From NCBI GenBank assembly GCA_900766495.1, contig CAAFVM010000038.1:1-59674 (forward strand): DNA of 59,674 bases, written 5' to 3'. The position numbers were made by a program, and so were the translations under genes. Shown here piece after piece: positions 25,336-32,564 of this stretch (positions are counted from its first letter, which is position 1; the number at the start of each line of letters is the position of its first letter). The notes under the pieces were generated by a model, which ran no database searches, was not told the origin of the DNA, and saw nothing but the letters and a program-made list of their open reading frames with translations. This DNA comes from Clostridia bacterium (lineage in GTDB: Bacteria > Bacillota > Clostridia > Christensenellales > Borkfalkiaceae).

Positions 25336-26631
25336 ATGAATACGTTATTATGTCTTGCCATCGCAATGGCGATAGGCCTCGGGCTTACTCGTCTTGCAAA
25401 ACTTATAGGGTTGCCCAACGTTACCGCTTATCTTATCGCGGGGCTTATAATGCAGTATCTGATGAAAGCCATAAATTGTACCGAATTCGCTGGTTTGGAT
25501 ATAATTTCCGACGTTGCGCTCGGTTTTATTGCTTTCTCGATAGGTTCTTCGTTTAAGCTTAAACATCTTAAAGAAATAGGTAAAAGCGTTGTTGTTATAA
25601 CCTGCTTTCAGGCTCTTACCACCGTCGTGGTAGTAGATCTCGTGCTTGTCGGGTTGCATTTCTGCGGTCTGGTCGATATGCCTACCGCTCTTTGCCTCGG
25701 CGCTATTGCCACCGCTACAGCTCCTGCCGCAACGCTTATGGTAGTTCGCCAATATCGCGCCCGCGGTATAGTGACCGACACTCTTTTGCCGGTTGTTGCT
25801 TTCGACGACGCAATCGGTCTTGTGGTGTTCGCAATTTCGCTTGCCGTAGCCAAAGTTTTAAACGTAGAGGGCAGCCAGATAAGCGTTATGGACGTTTTGG
25901 TTATGCCGCTTCTCGAAATAATAGCTTCGCTCGGCATAGGCGCGGTTATAGGTACCGCTCTTTCGTATTTTGCCAAAGTATTCAAATCGCGCGCGAACAG
26001 AATTTCGCTTTGCGTAGCGGCGGTGTTCTGCGGTCTGGGGCTTTGCACCGTATTCGGCGATTCTTTCCAGCTTTCCGATCTGCTTACGTGTATGGCGATA
26101 GGCGTGTTTTACGTCAATCTCAATAAAGAAAGCGGCGCCGTCATGGATATTATGGACAGATGGACGGCACCTTTGTTCATGTTGTTTTTCATAATATCGG
26201 GTTCGGAACTCGACATAACGGTAATTCCGTCGGTAGGCGTTATAGGAATAGCTTATCTTATTTCGCGTATCGCGGGTAAATATTTCGGAGCTCGCCTCGG
26301 CGCGAAGGTAGTGGGTGCCGACCATAACGTTCGTAAATATCTGGGGCTTACTCTGGTTCCTCAGGCGGGCGTTGCCATAGGTATGGCGCAAAAAATAGCC
26401 AATACCCCCGAACTCGCTTCGGTTTCGAGCGCGATAGTAACCGTAACGCTTTGCGCGACGTTGGTTTACGAACTCATAGGTCCGTTGCTCACGAAGTGGG
26501 CGCTTGTAAAAGCGGGTGAGATCACAATAGAAAAGAAAGGCAAAAATGGCGGTAACGGCGGCTCGGATAGTTCGGGCGGCGGTTCGTCTTCGGATGAAAG
26601 CAAACAGCCCGCGCAGGTAAGCGCGCAGTAA
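25336..26631 (+). CDS. Cation:proton antiporter (Kef/NapA type, CPA2)
   Basis: Integral membrane protein with about twelve hydrophobic segments. The core motif ATATAPAATLMVVRQYRARGIVTDTLLPVVAFDDAIGL holds the Asp-Asp pair used for ion exchange in CPA2 antiporters; this quoted region is shown in part as TLLPVVAFDDAIGL. There is no C-terminal RCK/TrkA-N domain; the protein ends in a Gly/Ser-rich tail of about 35 residues. The ion (Na or K) cannot be assigned. ATG at 25336 was chosen; a TTG at 25324, overlapping the upstream gene by 8 nt, is an alternative. Coupling to the PII-like gene suggests that protein regulates it. Confidence 0.85.
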   Translation: MNTLLCLAIAMAIGLGLTRLAKLIGLPNVTAYLIAGLIMQYLMKAINCTEFAGLDIISDVALGFIAFSIGSSFKLKHLKEIGKSVVVITCFQALTTVVVVDLVLVGLHFCGLVDMPTALCLGAIATATAPAATLMVVRQYRARGIVTDTLLPVVAFDDAIGLVVFAISLAVAKVLNVEGSQISVMDVLVMPLLEIIASLGIGAVIGTALSYFAKVFKSRANRISLCVAAVFCGLGLCTVFGDSFQLSDLLTCMAIGVFYVNLNKESGAVMDIMDRWTAPLFMLFFIISGSELDITVIPSVGVIGIAYLISRIAGKYFGARLGAKVVGADHNVRKYLGLTLVPQAGVAIGMAQKIANTPELASVSSAIVTVTLCATLVYELIGPLLTKWALVKAGEITIEKKGKNGGNGGSDSSGGGSSSDESKQPAQVSAQ

Positions 26632-26733
26632 GTTGAAGCCTACTATTATATAGGTATGTTCGTGCGTGCGGCGGCAAAAAAGTTAATTACGCCGCTCGGC
26701 ATAAAAATATTTTTCAAAACCGCATTAAAACGA

Positions 26734-26762
26734 TTGACTTTAAAGTCGCGAAATGTTATTAT
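26734..26762 (+). promoter_or_regulatory. Promoter of the infC operon
   Basis: TTGACT (26734-26739) and TATTAT (26757-26762) are spaced by 17 bp, about 170 nt before infC. Confidence 0.6.
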
Positions 26763-26879
26763 ACTTAAGCTGACAAGCAGAAGCTAACCTTCTCGCCGTT
26801 TGGTTCACAATCGAAACGGCACATAAAATTCCTTTATTTATTCGGTAATTTGCCGAAAAAGGTTGATTTATGTATTTTT

Positions 26880-26914
26880 ACGGGTTGCATTTGTTTGCAG
26901 CCCGTTAATTTTTT
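26880..26914 (+). terminator. Attenuator terminator just before infC
   Basis: ACGGGTTGC (26880-26888) pairs with GCAGCCCGT (26897-26905, one G-U pair) and is followed by TAATTTTTT. It ends immediately before the infC ribosome binding site, so it can only serve as a regulated leader terminator. Confidence 0.8.
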
Positions 26915-26933
26915 AAAAGGGAGTGTTACTACC

Positions 26934-27446
26934 ATTAAAAATCAGCATCAAATCAACGCAGAGATAAGGGACAGGGAAGTTCGCCTTATAAATTCCGACG
27001 GTGAAATGCTCGGCGTTATGAGCTCGCGCGCGGCTTTGGAGCTGGCGGAGCAAGCCGACCTCGACCTCGTTAAAATTTCGCCCAACGCGGTGCCGCCCGT
27101 ATGCAAAATTATGGACTACGGCAAATTCAAGTTCGAAACCTTGAAAAAACAGAAAGAAGCGCGTAAAAATCAGAAAACCGTTGAAATGAAAGAAATGTGG
27201 CTTTCGATGAGCATCGACGTAGGCGACCTTAACGTAAAAGCCAAACAAACTCTTAAATTCCTTGCGGACGGAAACAAAGTTAAAGTTTCCATAAGAATGA
27301 GAGGGCGTCAGAACGCGCATTCCGATTTGGGAATAGACGTTATGAACAGATTTGCGGCAATACTCGGAAGCGCCGCGGTAATTGAAAAAAAGCCTTTGAC
27401 GGAAAACCGCAACATCATTATGATTGTTGCCCCCGCCAAGAGTTGA
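26934..27446 (+). CDS. infC: Translation initiation factor IF-3, AUU start
   Basis: Binds the 30S subunit and checks start-codon pairing. The protein begins KNQHQINAEIRDREVRLI, the normal IF-3 beginning, and has the N- and C-domains with the linker rich in Lys. No ATG, GTG or TTG lies at the right place: the codon 10 nt after AAAAGGGAG is ATT at 26934. The frame is open upstream to 26850, but that extension runs through the attenuator hairpin. AUU starts are known for infC in other bacteria and allow autoregulation by IF-3. Length from ATT is 170 residues, as expected. rpmI follows after 25 nt. Confidence 0.9.
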   Translation: MKNQHQINAEIRDREVRLINSDGEMLGVMSSRAALELAEQADLDLVKISPNAVPPVCKIMDYGKFKFETLKKQKEARKNQKTVEMKEMWLSMSIDVGDLNVKAKQTLKFLADGNKVKVSIRMRGRQNAHSDLGIDVMNRFAAILGSAAVIEKKPLTENRNIIMIVAPAKS

Positions 27447-27471
27447 TAAATAATTTCGGAGGAAAAAAATT

Positions 27472-27672
27472 ATGCCTAAAATGAAGACGCACAGCGGGGC
27501 TAAAAAGCGTTTTTCGCTTACCGCTACCGGAAAAGTTAAGAGAGGACATCAGAATAAAAGCCATATCCTTTCTAAAAAAGATACCAAGAGAAAGAGAAGA
27601 TTAAGAACCACCACCTACGTTTCGCACGCGCAGGAAAAGATGGTTAAAACCCTCGTTCCTTATAAAGCTTAA
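27472..27672 (+). CDS. rpmI: 50S ribosomal protein L35
   Basis: A 66-residue basic protein beginning MPKMKTHSGAKKRFSLTATGKVKRGH, typical of L35 in full; the quoted first part alone (MPKMKTHSGAKKRF) is diagnostic. CGGAGG is well placed before the ATG. It is the second gene of the infC operon and rplT follows after 17 nt. Confidence 0.97.
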   Translation: MPKMKTHSGAKKRFSLTATGKVKRGHQNKSHILSKKDTKRKRRLRTTTYVSHAQEKMVKTLVPYKA

Positions 27673-27689
27673 CAGGAGGCAAGAGAATA

Positions 27690-28043
27690 ATGCGTATCAA
27701 AAGAGGAGTTAACGGCGTTAAAAAACGCAGAAAAATAATGAAGCTGTCGAAAGGTTATTTCGGCGCTAAAAGCAAACTTTACAGAATCGCCCGTCAGGCG
27801 GTTATGAAATCGCTCGCCTATTCTTACGTTGGAAGAAAGGCTAAAAAGAGAGATTTCAGAAAACTCTGGATTGCAAGAATTAACGCGGGTTGCCGCCTTA
27901 ACGGTTTGTCTTACAGCAAGTTTATGCACGGTCTTAATCTTGCGGGCATCAACCTCAACAGAAAAGTTCTTGCCGATATGGCGGTAAACGACGCTGCGGG
28001 CTTCACCGCTCTTTGCAAAACCGCGAAAGCTAAACTTAACTAA
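27690..28043 (+). CDS. rplT: 50S ribosomal protein L20
   Basis: A 117-residue rRNA-binding protein needed early in 50S assembly. MRIKRGVNGVKKRRKIMK, AKGYFGAKSK-like sequence and RKLWIARINAGCRLNGLSYS are typical. L20 is the usual repressor of this operon through the leader in Firmicutes. AGGAGG precedes the ATG. A strong terminator follows the stop. Confidence 0.98.
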   Translation: MRIKRGVNGVKKRRKIMKLSKGYFGAKSKLYRIARQAVMKSLAYSYVGRKAKKRDFRKLWIARINAGCRLNGLSYSKFMHGLNLAGINLNRKVLADMAVNDAAGFTALCKTAKAKLN

Positions 28044-28050
28044 ACGCTTT

Positions 28051-28079
28051 AACGGGCTGCTTTTTACGGCAGCCCTTTT
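28051..28079 (+). terminator. Rho-independent terminator after rplT
   Basis: GGGCTGC (28054-28060) pairs with GCAGCCC (28069-28075) and is followed by TTTT. The next gene starts only 11 nt later. Confidence 0.85.
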
Positions 28080-28089
28080 CGGTTTTATT

Positions 28090-28860
28090 ATGGTTATTAC
28101 CTCACGGCAAAACGAAAGCGTTAAACGCGTTTGCTCTTTGAAAAATAAAAAGTTCCGCTCGCTTTACGGCGAATATTTTGCCGAGGGCGAAAAGCTGGTT
28201 TACGAAGCTTTTTTAACCGGGCAAAACGTTTTAAAAATTTTTGTTACCGAAAAAGAAGAGGCGTTCGCGCGCGAGCTTATTTCGCGTTTTTCCGAAAGAT
28301 ATTCCGAAACTGAAATTACAGTGGTTTCGGAAAGCGTGTTTGCCGCAATCAGCGACGAAAGCACTCCGCAGGGCGTTCTTGCGGTGATTAAAATCCCCGA
28401 AAACCCGCCTATAGGTCGATTAACGCGCTGTTTGCTGCTCGATAGGTTGCAAGACCCGTCGAACGTGGGCGCGATTTTAAGGCTTGCTGCGGCTGCCGGG
28501 GTTACCTGTGTGTTCGCTCTTTCCTGCGCCGACCCGTTTTCGCCCAAAGCGTTGCGCGCTTCCATGGGCGGGGCGTTTAGGGTAACGGTTTACGAAAGCG
28601 ACGAACGGGAAATAATATCAACGCTTAAAAAGGCGGGCGTTCCGCTTATATGCGCCGATATGAACGGCGAAAACGTTTTCGAACTTACTCCGCCCGAAAA
28701 GTTTTGTTTGTGCGTGGGTAACGAGGGCGGCGGCGTTTCCGATTATATAGAAGAAAACGCCGATTTAACCGTGAAAGTGCCTATGCACTGCGGGGTTGAA
28801 AGCCTGAACGTGAGCGTTGCCGCGGGAATAACTTTATATGCTTTGACAAAGGGTAAATAA
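28090..28860 (+). CDS. TrmH/SpoU-family RNA 2'-O-methyltransferase
   Basis: SPOUT methyltransferase, probably acting on 23S rRNA ribose. An N-terminal substrate-binding domain (about 1-100) starts ITSRQNESVKRVCSLKNKKFR. The SpoU domain has DRLQDPSNVGAILRLA (motif 1), GNEGGGVSD (motif 2) and VPMHCGVESLNVSVAAGI (motif 3 with the catalytic Asn). Its 256 residues match the YsgA/TsnR-like group, also found near rplT in Bacillus. The linker PPIGRLTRC is encoded by a stretch similar, on the minus strand, to the dispersed element. The ATG has no strong Shine-Dalgarno, as it follows the rplT terminator closely. Confidence 0.9.
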   Translation: MVITSRQNESVKRVCSLKNKKFRSLYGEYFAEGEKLVYEAFLTGQNVLKIFVTEKEEAFARELISRFSERYSETEITVVSESVFAAISDESTPQGVLAVIKIPENPPIGRLTRCLLLDRLQDPSNVGAILRLAAAAGVTCVFALSCADPFSPKALRASMGGAFRVTVYESDEREIISTLKKAGVPLICADMNGENVFELTPPEKFCLCVGNEGGGVSDYIEENADLTVKVPMHCGVESLNVSVAAGITLYALTKGK

Positions 28861-28890
28861 ACCGAAATTAAGAATTTAAGGAGAAATTTT

Positions 28891-29631
28891 ATGTCCGGAC
28901 ACAGCAAATGGGCTAACATAAAGAATAAAAAAGCAAAAACCGACGCGGTAAAAGGTAAAATATTCACCAAAATAGGCAGGGAGATAGCGGTTGCCGCAAA
29001 AGCGGGCGCCGACCCCAACACCAACTCGAAACTTGCCGACGTTATTGCTAAAGCAAAAGCCGCCAACATGCCTAACGACAACATCAAACGCAGTATTTTA
29101 AAAGCTACCGGCGAAATGGGCAACGTTAACTATGAAAACCTTACGTATGAAGGTTACGGCGTAGGCGGAAGTGCGGTTATAGTAAGCACTCTTACCGAAA
29201 ACAAAAACAGAACGGTAGGCGAGGTTCGCCATATTTTCGATAAATTCGGCGGCAGTATGGGCAACACCGGTTCGGTTGCGTTTATGTTCGAAAACCGCGG
29301 CGTATTGGTTATTGAACGCACTGTTTCGTTAGACGAAGACACGGTTATGGAACTCGCTCTCGACGCGGGTGCCGACGACGTTATAGTTTGCGACGACGTT
29401 TACGAAATCCGCACCGCGCCGTCGGCTTTCTCGGCGGTTCGCAAATTCTTCGACGAAAAAGGTTATACCTTTATAGAAGCTGCTATCGAAATGGTTCCTA
29501 ACGACAAAATCACTTTGAACGAAGACCAGCTGGTTACTTTCCAGAAGATGCTCGACGCGTTTGAAGACAACGACGACGTTCAGGATATTTACCATAACGT
29601 AGAGCTTCCCGAAGAAGAAGACGAAGACTGA
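28891..29631 (+). CDS. YebC/PmpR-family regulator (TACO1 type)
   Basis: Conserved protein beginning SGHSKWANIKNKKAKTDAVK with the family's GREIAVAAKAGADP and NMPNDNIKRSI segments; the three-domain fold covers all 246 residues. Members were described as transcription factors, and recent work ties them to translation of difficult proline stretches. The acidic tail ELPEEEDED is common. AAGGAG before the ATG supports the start. It is followed by a terminator. Confidence 0.95.
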   Translation: MSGHSKWANIKNKKAKTDAVKGKIFTKIGREIAVAAKAGADPNTNSKLADVIAKAKAANMPNDNIKRSILKATGEMGNVNYENLTYEGYGVGGSAVIVSTLTENKNRTVGEVRHIFDKFGGSMGNTGSVAFMFENRGVLVIERTVSLDEDTVMELALDAGADDVIVCDDVYEIRTAPSAFSAVRKFFDEKGYTFIEAAIEMVPNDKITLNEDQLVTFQKMLDAFEDNDDVQDIYHNVELPEEEDED

Positions 29632-29646
29632 TTTTTTGAAATTTTT

Positions 29647-29690
29647 GCGGCGGTTTTTGCAAGTTTTTTTGCAAAGTCCGCCGTATTTTA
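29647..29690 (+). terminator. Terminator after yebC
   Basis: CGGCGG (29648-29653) pairs with CCGCCG (29678-29683), with an inner TTTGCAA/TTGCAAA pair, followed by TATTTTATTTTT. Confidence 0.7.
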
Positions 29691-29778
29691 TTTTTGCGAC
29701 GCATAATAGCCGCGTTAAAAAACAGCGTTTTTATTAAAAGAGCGTCGGCATTACCGAATAAACAGAACAGGTGAAAAT

Positions 29779-30459
29779 ATGTTCATAGACCCACACGTGC
29801 ATTCAAGCGGAATAAGCCTTTGTTCAAGGGTTACCTGCGAACAGATAATAGATTTTAAAAGAAGCCTCGGTTACGACGGGGTAGTGCTTACCAATCATTG
29901 CCAACCTTGGTATTACGAACCCGAAGAACATTCTTCAAGAATGAAAAGTTTTGTTGAAGAGTTTAAAAAAGGCGCGCTATATGCCCGTAAACTTAACTTT
30001 CGTTTTATTTTGGGCATAGAGGTAACCATTAACGTACCCGTTATGAGCGACTGGCTTTTATACGGCGTGACCGAGGAGTTTTTACTTTCGTCGCCCTGCC
30101 TTTATATGCTAACGCAGAAACAGCTTTTCGAACTTTGCGAAAAAAACGGAATATTTTTGGTGCAGGCTCACCCTATAAGGCATTCGCCCGAACCGTGTTC
30201 TTACCTTTATACGAACGGCGTAGAAATCAACTGTACTCCCGGCGATTTTGAAAAACGGCAGGAAGTTATCGATTTTGCCCGTAAACATAATTTAAAAATT
30301 ACCTGCGGAACGGATTTTCACAACATCGATCGCGATTGTAAAAGCGGAATGGTTATTCCCGACGATATTTTTACGTCGCGGGATTTTGCGAAATATTTGT
30401 TCGAAACAAAAAGCACCGAACTTGTTTTTAACGGAGAAAACAATGTTTTCAAATATTAA
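29779..30459 (+). CDS. PHP-domain metal-dependent phosphoesterase
   Basis: A stand-alone PHP domain (226 residues). Metal-ligand motifs are DPHVHS (His6, His8), LTNHC (near 40), GIEVT (about 80), QAHPIRH (about 133) and GTDFHN (about 178), in the order used by PHP phosphoesterases. Substrates in the family range from histidinol phosphate to nucleotides; none can be assigned. GGTGAAAAT before the ATG is a weak ribosome site. It is convergent with typA and separated from it by a perfect bidirectional terminator. Confidence 0.85.
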   Translation: MFIDPHVHSSGISLCSRVTCEQIIDFKRSLGYDGVVLTNHCQPWYYEPEEHSSRMKSFVEEFKKGALYARKLNFRFILGIEVTINVPVMSDWLLYGVTEEFLLSSPCLYMLTQKQLFELCEKNGIFLVQAHPIRHSPEPCSYLYTNGVEINCTPGDFEKRQEVIDFARKHNLKITCGTDFHNIDRDCKSGMVIPDDIFTSRDFAKYLFETKSTELVFNGENNVFKY

Positions 30460-30491
30460 AAACGAACGGGCGAAGAAAAAACGATTATATT

Positions 30492-30528
30492 AAAAGTGCC
30501 GCTAATCGACTTATAGCGGCACTTTTTG
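30492..30528. terminator. Perfect bidirectional terminator with the conserved dispersed-element loop
   Basis: GTGCCGCTA (30496-30504) and TAGCGGCAC (30514-30522) form a 9-bp perfect stem around ATCGACTTA, flanked by AAAA on the left and TTTTT on the right. It lies between the convergent PHP gene and typA. The core TAATCGACTTATAG spans 30503-30516. Confidence 0.9.
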
Positions 30529-30568
30529 CATATTGTTTTGTTAGCGATAGGGGCATAATGCCTGTAAA

Positions 30569-32392
30569 TCACTGTTTGTTTCTTTGTTTAGCCCATTCTT
30601 TCATGCGGAGCTCTTTGGAGAGAATTTTTTTGCGGAGCCTTATGCTCTTGGGGGTAAGTTCAACAAGTTCGTCGTCGGCAATGAATTCCATGCACTGTTC
30701 AAGGCTTAAAGTGGTGGGGGTGATGAGTTTTAAAGCCTCGTCCGAACCGCTCGCCCTGTTGTTGGTAAGGTGTTTGGTTTTGCACACGTTAACTACAAGG
30801 TCGTCCTCGCGCGAGTTTTCGCCCACAATCATACCCTCGTACACGTTCACGCCGGGACCTACGAACAGAGTGCAACGTTCCTGCGCGTTGAATAATCCGT
30901 ATTGAGTGGTAACGCCGTTTTCGAAGCAGACAAGGCTGCCGCGCGAACGTTCGGGAATATCGCCCTTATAAGGTTCGTAAGCGTCGAACACGCTGTACAT
31001 AACGCCGAAGCCTTTGGTATCGGTAAGCAGTTCGCTGCGGTAACCTATAAGGCAGCGGGAAGCAATTCTGAATTCAAGTTTGGTTTCGCCGTTGGTTCCG
31101 GGGGTCATGGTAACAAGTTCGCCCTTTCTGCCGCCGATTTTGTTCATAACCGCGCCGACGTATTCGTCGGGCACCTCAACCACCAGTTGTTCTACCGGCT
31201 CGTAAGTTTTACCCTCGATTTCTTTAAAAATAACTTTGGGGCGGGAAACCTGAAATTCGTAGCCCTGACGGCGCATTTCTTCTATGAGAATGGAAAGATG
31301 CAGTTCGCCTCTGCCGTAAACCTTGAACGTATCGGCTGTTTCGGTTTCTTCAACGCGCATACTCACGTTGGTTTCAACCTCTTTAAACAAGCGGGCGCGC
31401 AGGTGGCGCGAAGTTACGAACTTACCCTCTTTACCTGCGAACGGGCTGTTGTTTACCATAAACAACATAGAAATGGTGGGTTCGTCTATCGCAACGAACG
31501 GCAACGCTTCCACTTTATCGGTGGAGCAAATGGTTTCGCCTATGTTTATTTTATCAATTCCGTTAACGGCAACGATGTCGCCCATCATTCCGCTTTCCAC
31601 TTCAACGCGTTTAAGCCCCTCGAACTGGTAAAGTCTGTTGACTTTTGCGGGGGAGGTGGTGCCGTCGGTGTGGCAAACCACAACCGATTGCCCGTCCGCT
31701 ATTTTGCCGCGGACGATTTTGCCTATGCCTATGCGACCTACGTATTCGTCGTAGTCTACGTTGCAGATTATTGTTTGCAGGGGAGCGTCGATTTCGCCCT
31801 CGGGCGCGGGAACTTCCGAAATAACCGTATCGAGAAGCGGAGCCATATTAACTTCGGGGTCGGAAAGGTTCTTTTTAGCCCAACCGAATTTAGCGCTTGC
31901 GTAAACGGTTTTAAAATCGAGCTGGTCGTCGCTTGCGCCGAGGTCGATAAACAGTTCTATAATTCCGTCGATTGTTTTTTCAACGTCGCCGCCTTTATCT
32001 ATTTTATTTACTACCACAACCGGCTTTTTATTAAGCCCGAGCGCCTTTTTAAGAACGTAGCGGGTTTGCGGCATAACGCCCTCAACCGCGTCGACGAGCA
32101 GCACAACGCCGTCTACCATAGAAAGGATACGCTCGACTTCGCCTCCGAAATCGGCGTGACCCGGGGTATCTATTATGTTGATTTTGGTTCCGTTATAGTG
32201 CACTGCGGTGTTTTTTGCGAGTATGGTTATTCCTCTTTCGCGTTCCAGATCATTGCTGTCCATAACGCGTTCCTGAACCACTTCGTTTTTGCGGAAAACG
32301 CCGTTCTGCTTTAAAAGCGCGTCTACGAGGGTGGTTTTGCCGTGGTCGACGTGCGCTATTATCGCGATATTCCTTATATCTTCTCTTTTCAT
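30569..32392 (-). CDS. typA: Ribosome-associated GTPase TypA/BipA
   Basis: Translational GTPase related to EF-G that helps ribosome assembly and stress adaptation. G motifs are AHVDHGKTT (13-21), ERGITILAKN, DTPGHADFGGEVER and NKIDKGG. Domains II, III and V and the C-terminal BipA-specific domain follow, with VYEGMIVGEN and the end RLRKKILSK. Its 607 residues are normal. GGAG lies 8 nt upstream of the ATG. Its promoter diverges from that of the ABC exporter gene. Confidence 0.97.
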   Translation of the reverse strand: MKREDIRNIAIIAHVDHGKTTLVDALLKQNGVFRKNEVVQERVMDSNDLERERGITILAKNTAVHYNGTKINIIDTPGHADFGGEVERILSMVDGVVLLVDAVEGVMPQTRYVLKKALGLNKKPVVVVNKIDKGGDVEKTIDGIIELFIDLGASDDQLDFKTVYASAKFGWAKKNLSDPEVNMAPLLDTVISEVPAPEGEIDAPLQTIICNVDYDEYVGRIGIGKIVRGKIADGQSVVVCHTDGTTSPAKVNRLYQFEGLKRVEVESGMMGDIVAVNGIDKINIGETICSTDKVEALPFVAIDEPTISMLFMVNNSPFAGKEGKFVTSRHLRARLFKEVETNVSMRVEETETADTFKVYGRGELHLSILIEEMRRQGYEFQVSRPKVIFKEIEGKTYEPVEQLVVEVPDEYVGAVMNKIGGRKGELVTMTPGTNGETKLEFRIASRCLIGYRSELLTDTKGFGVMYSVFDAYEPYKGDIPERSRGSLVCFENGVTTQYGLFNAQERCTLFVGPGVNVYEGMIVGENSREDDLVVNVCKTKHLTNNRASGSDEALKLITPTTLSLEQCMEFIADDELVELTPKSIRLRKKILSKELRMKEWAKQRNKQ

Positions 32393-32435
32393 AAGTAGCT
32401 CCTTGGCGACTTTTTTATTCGTATTTAACCAAAAG

Positions 32436-32465
32436 ATTATACACCGAGGTTAATAAAATTGTCAA
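32436..32465 (-). promoter_or_regulatory. Sigma-A promoter of typA
   Basis: On the minus strand TTGACA (32465-32460) and TATAAT (32441-32436) are both consensus with an 18-bp spacer. Confidence 0.75.
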
Positions 32466-32505
32466 ATACTTTATAAGGCAAGCGCCAAATGCCGTTTAAA
32501 AAACC

Positions 32506-32534
32506 TTGCAAAAAATCGCTCCGTATGATAGAAT
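32506..32534 (+). promoter_or_regulatory. Likely promoter of the ABC exporter gene
   Basis: TTGCAA (32506-32511) and TAGAAT (32529-32534) are spaced by 17 bp, 30 nt before the start codon, so the mRNA leader would be short. Confidence 0.55.
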
Positions 32535-32564
32535 AGATTAAAAGCAATAAATATCGGTGTATGT

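Larger units (their letters stand above)
26632..26933 (+). promoter_or_regulatory. infC-rpmI-rplT leader (L20-leader-like) region
   Basis: About 300 nt with no gene. It holds a promoter at 26734-26762, then a leader with hairpins AGAAG/CTTCT (26779-26793), GCCGTTT/AAACGGC (26795-26820) and TTCGG/CCGAA (26841-26857), ending in the attenuator at 26880-26914. Firmicute infC operons are often controlled by such leaders through L20 or IF3 supply. The match to a named leader family is inferred from context, not from an alignment. Confidence 0.65.

Noticed and set aside
30902..32314. A 470-codon open frame antisense to typA
   Set aside because: typA is certain on the other strand. Third-position bias of this genome leaves long open antisense frames; the product has no recognisable motif. 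The same holds for the long antisense frames over recA (7302-8666) and clpB (22540-23826).
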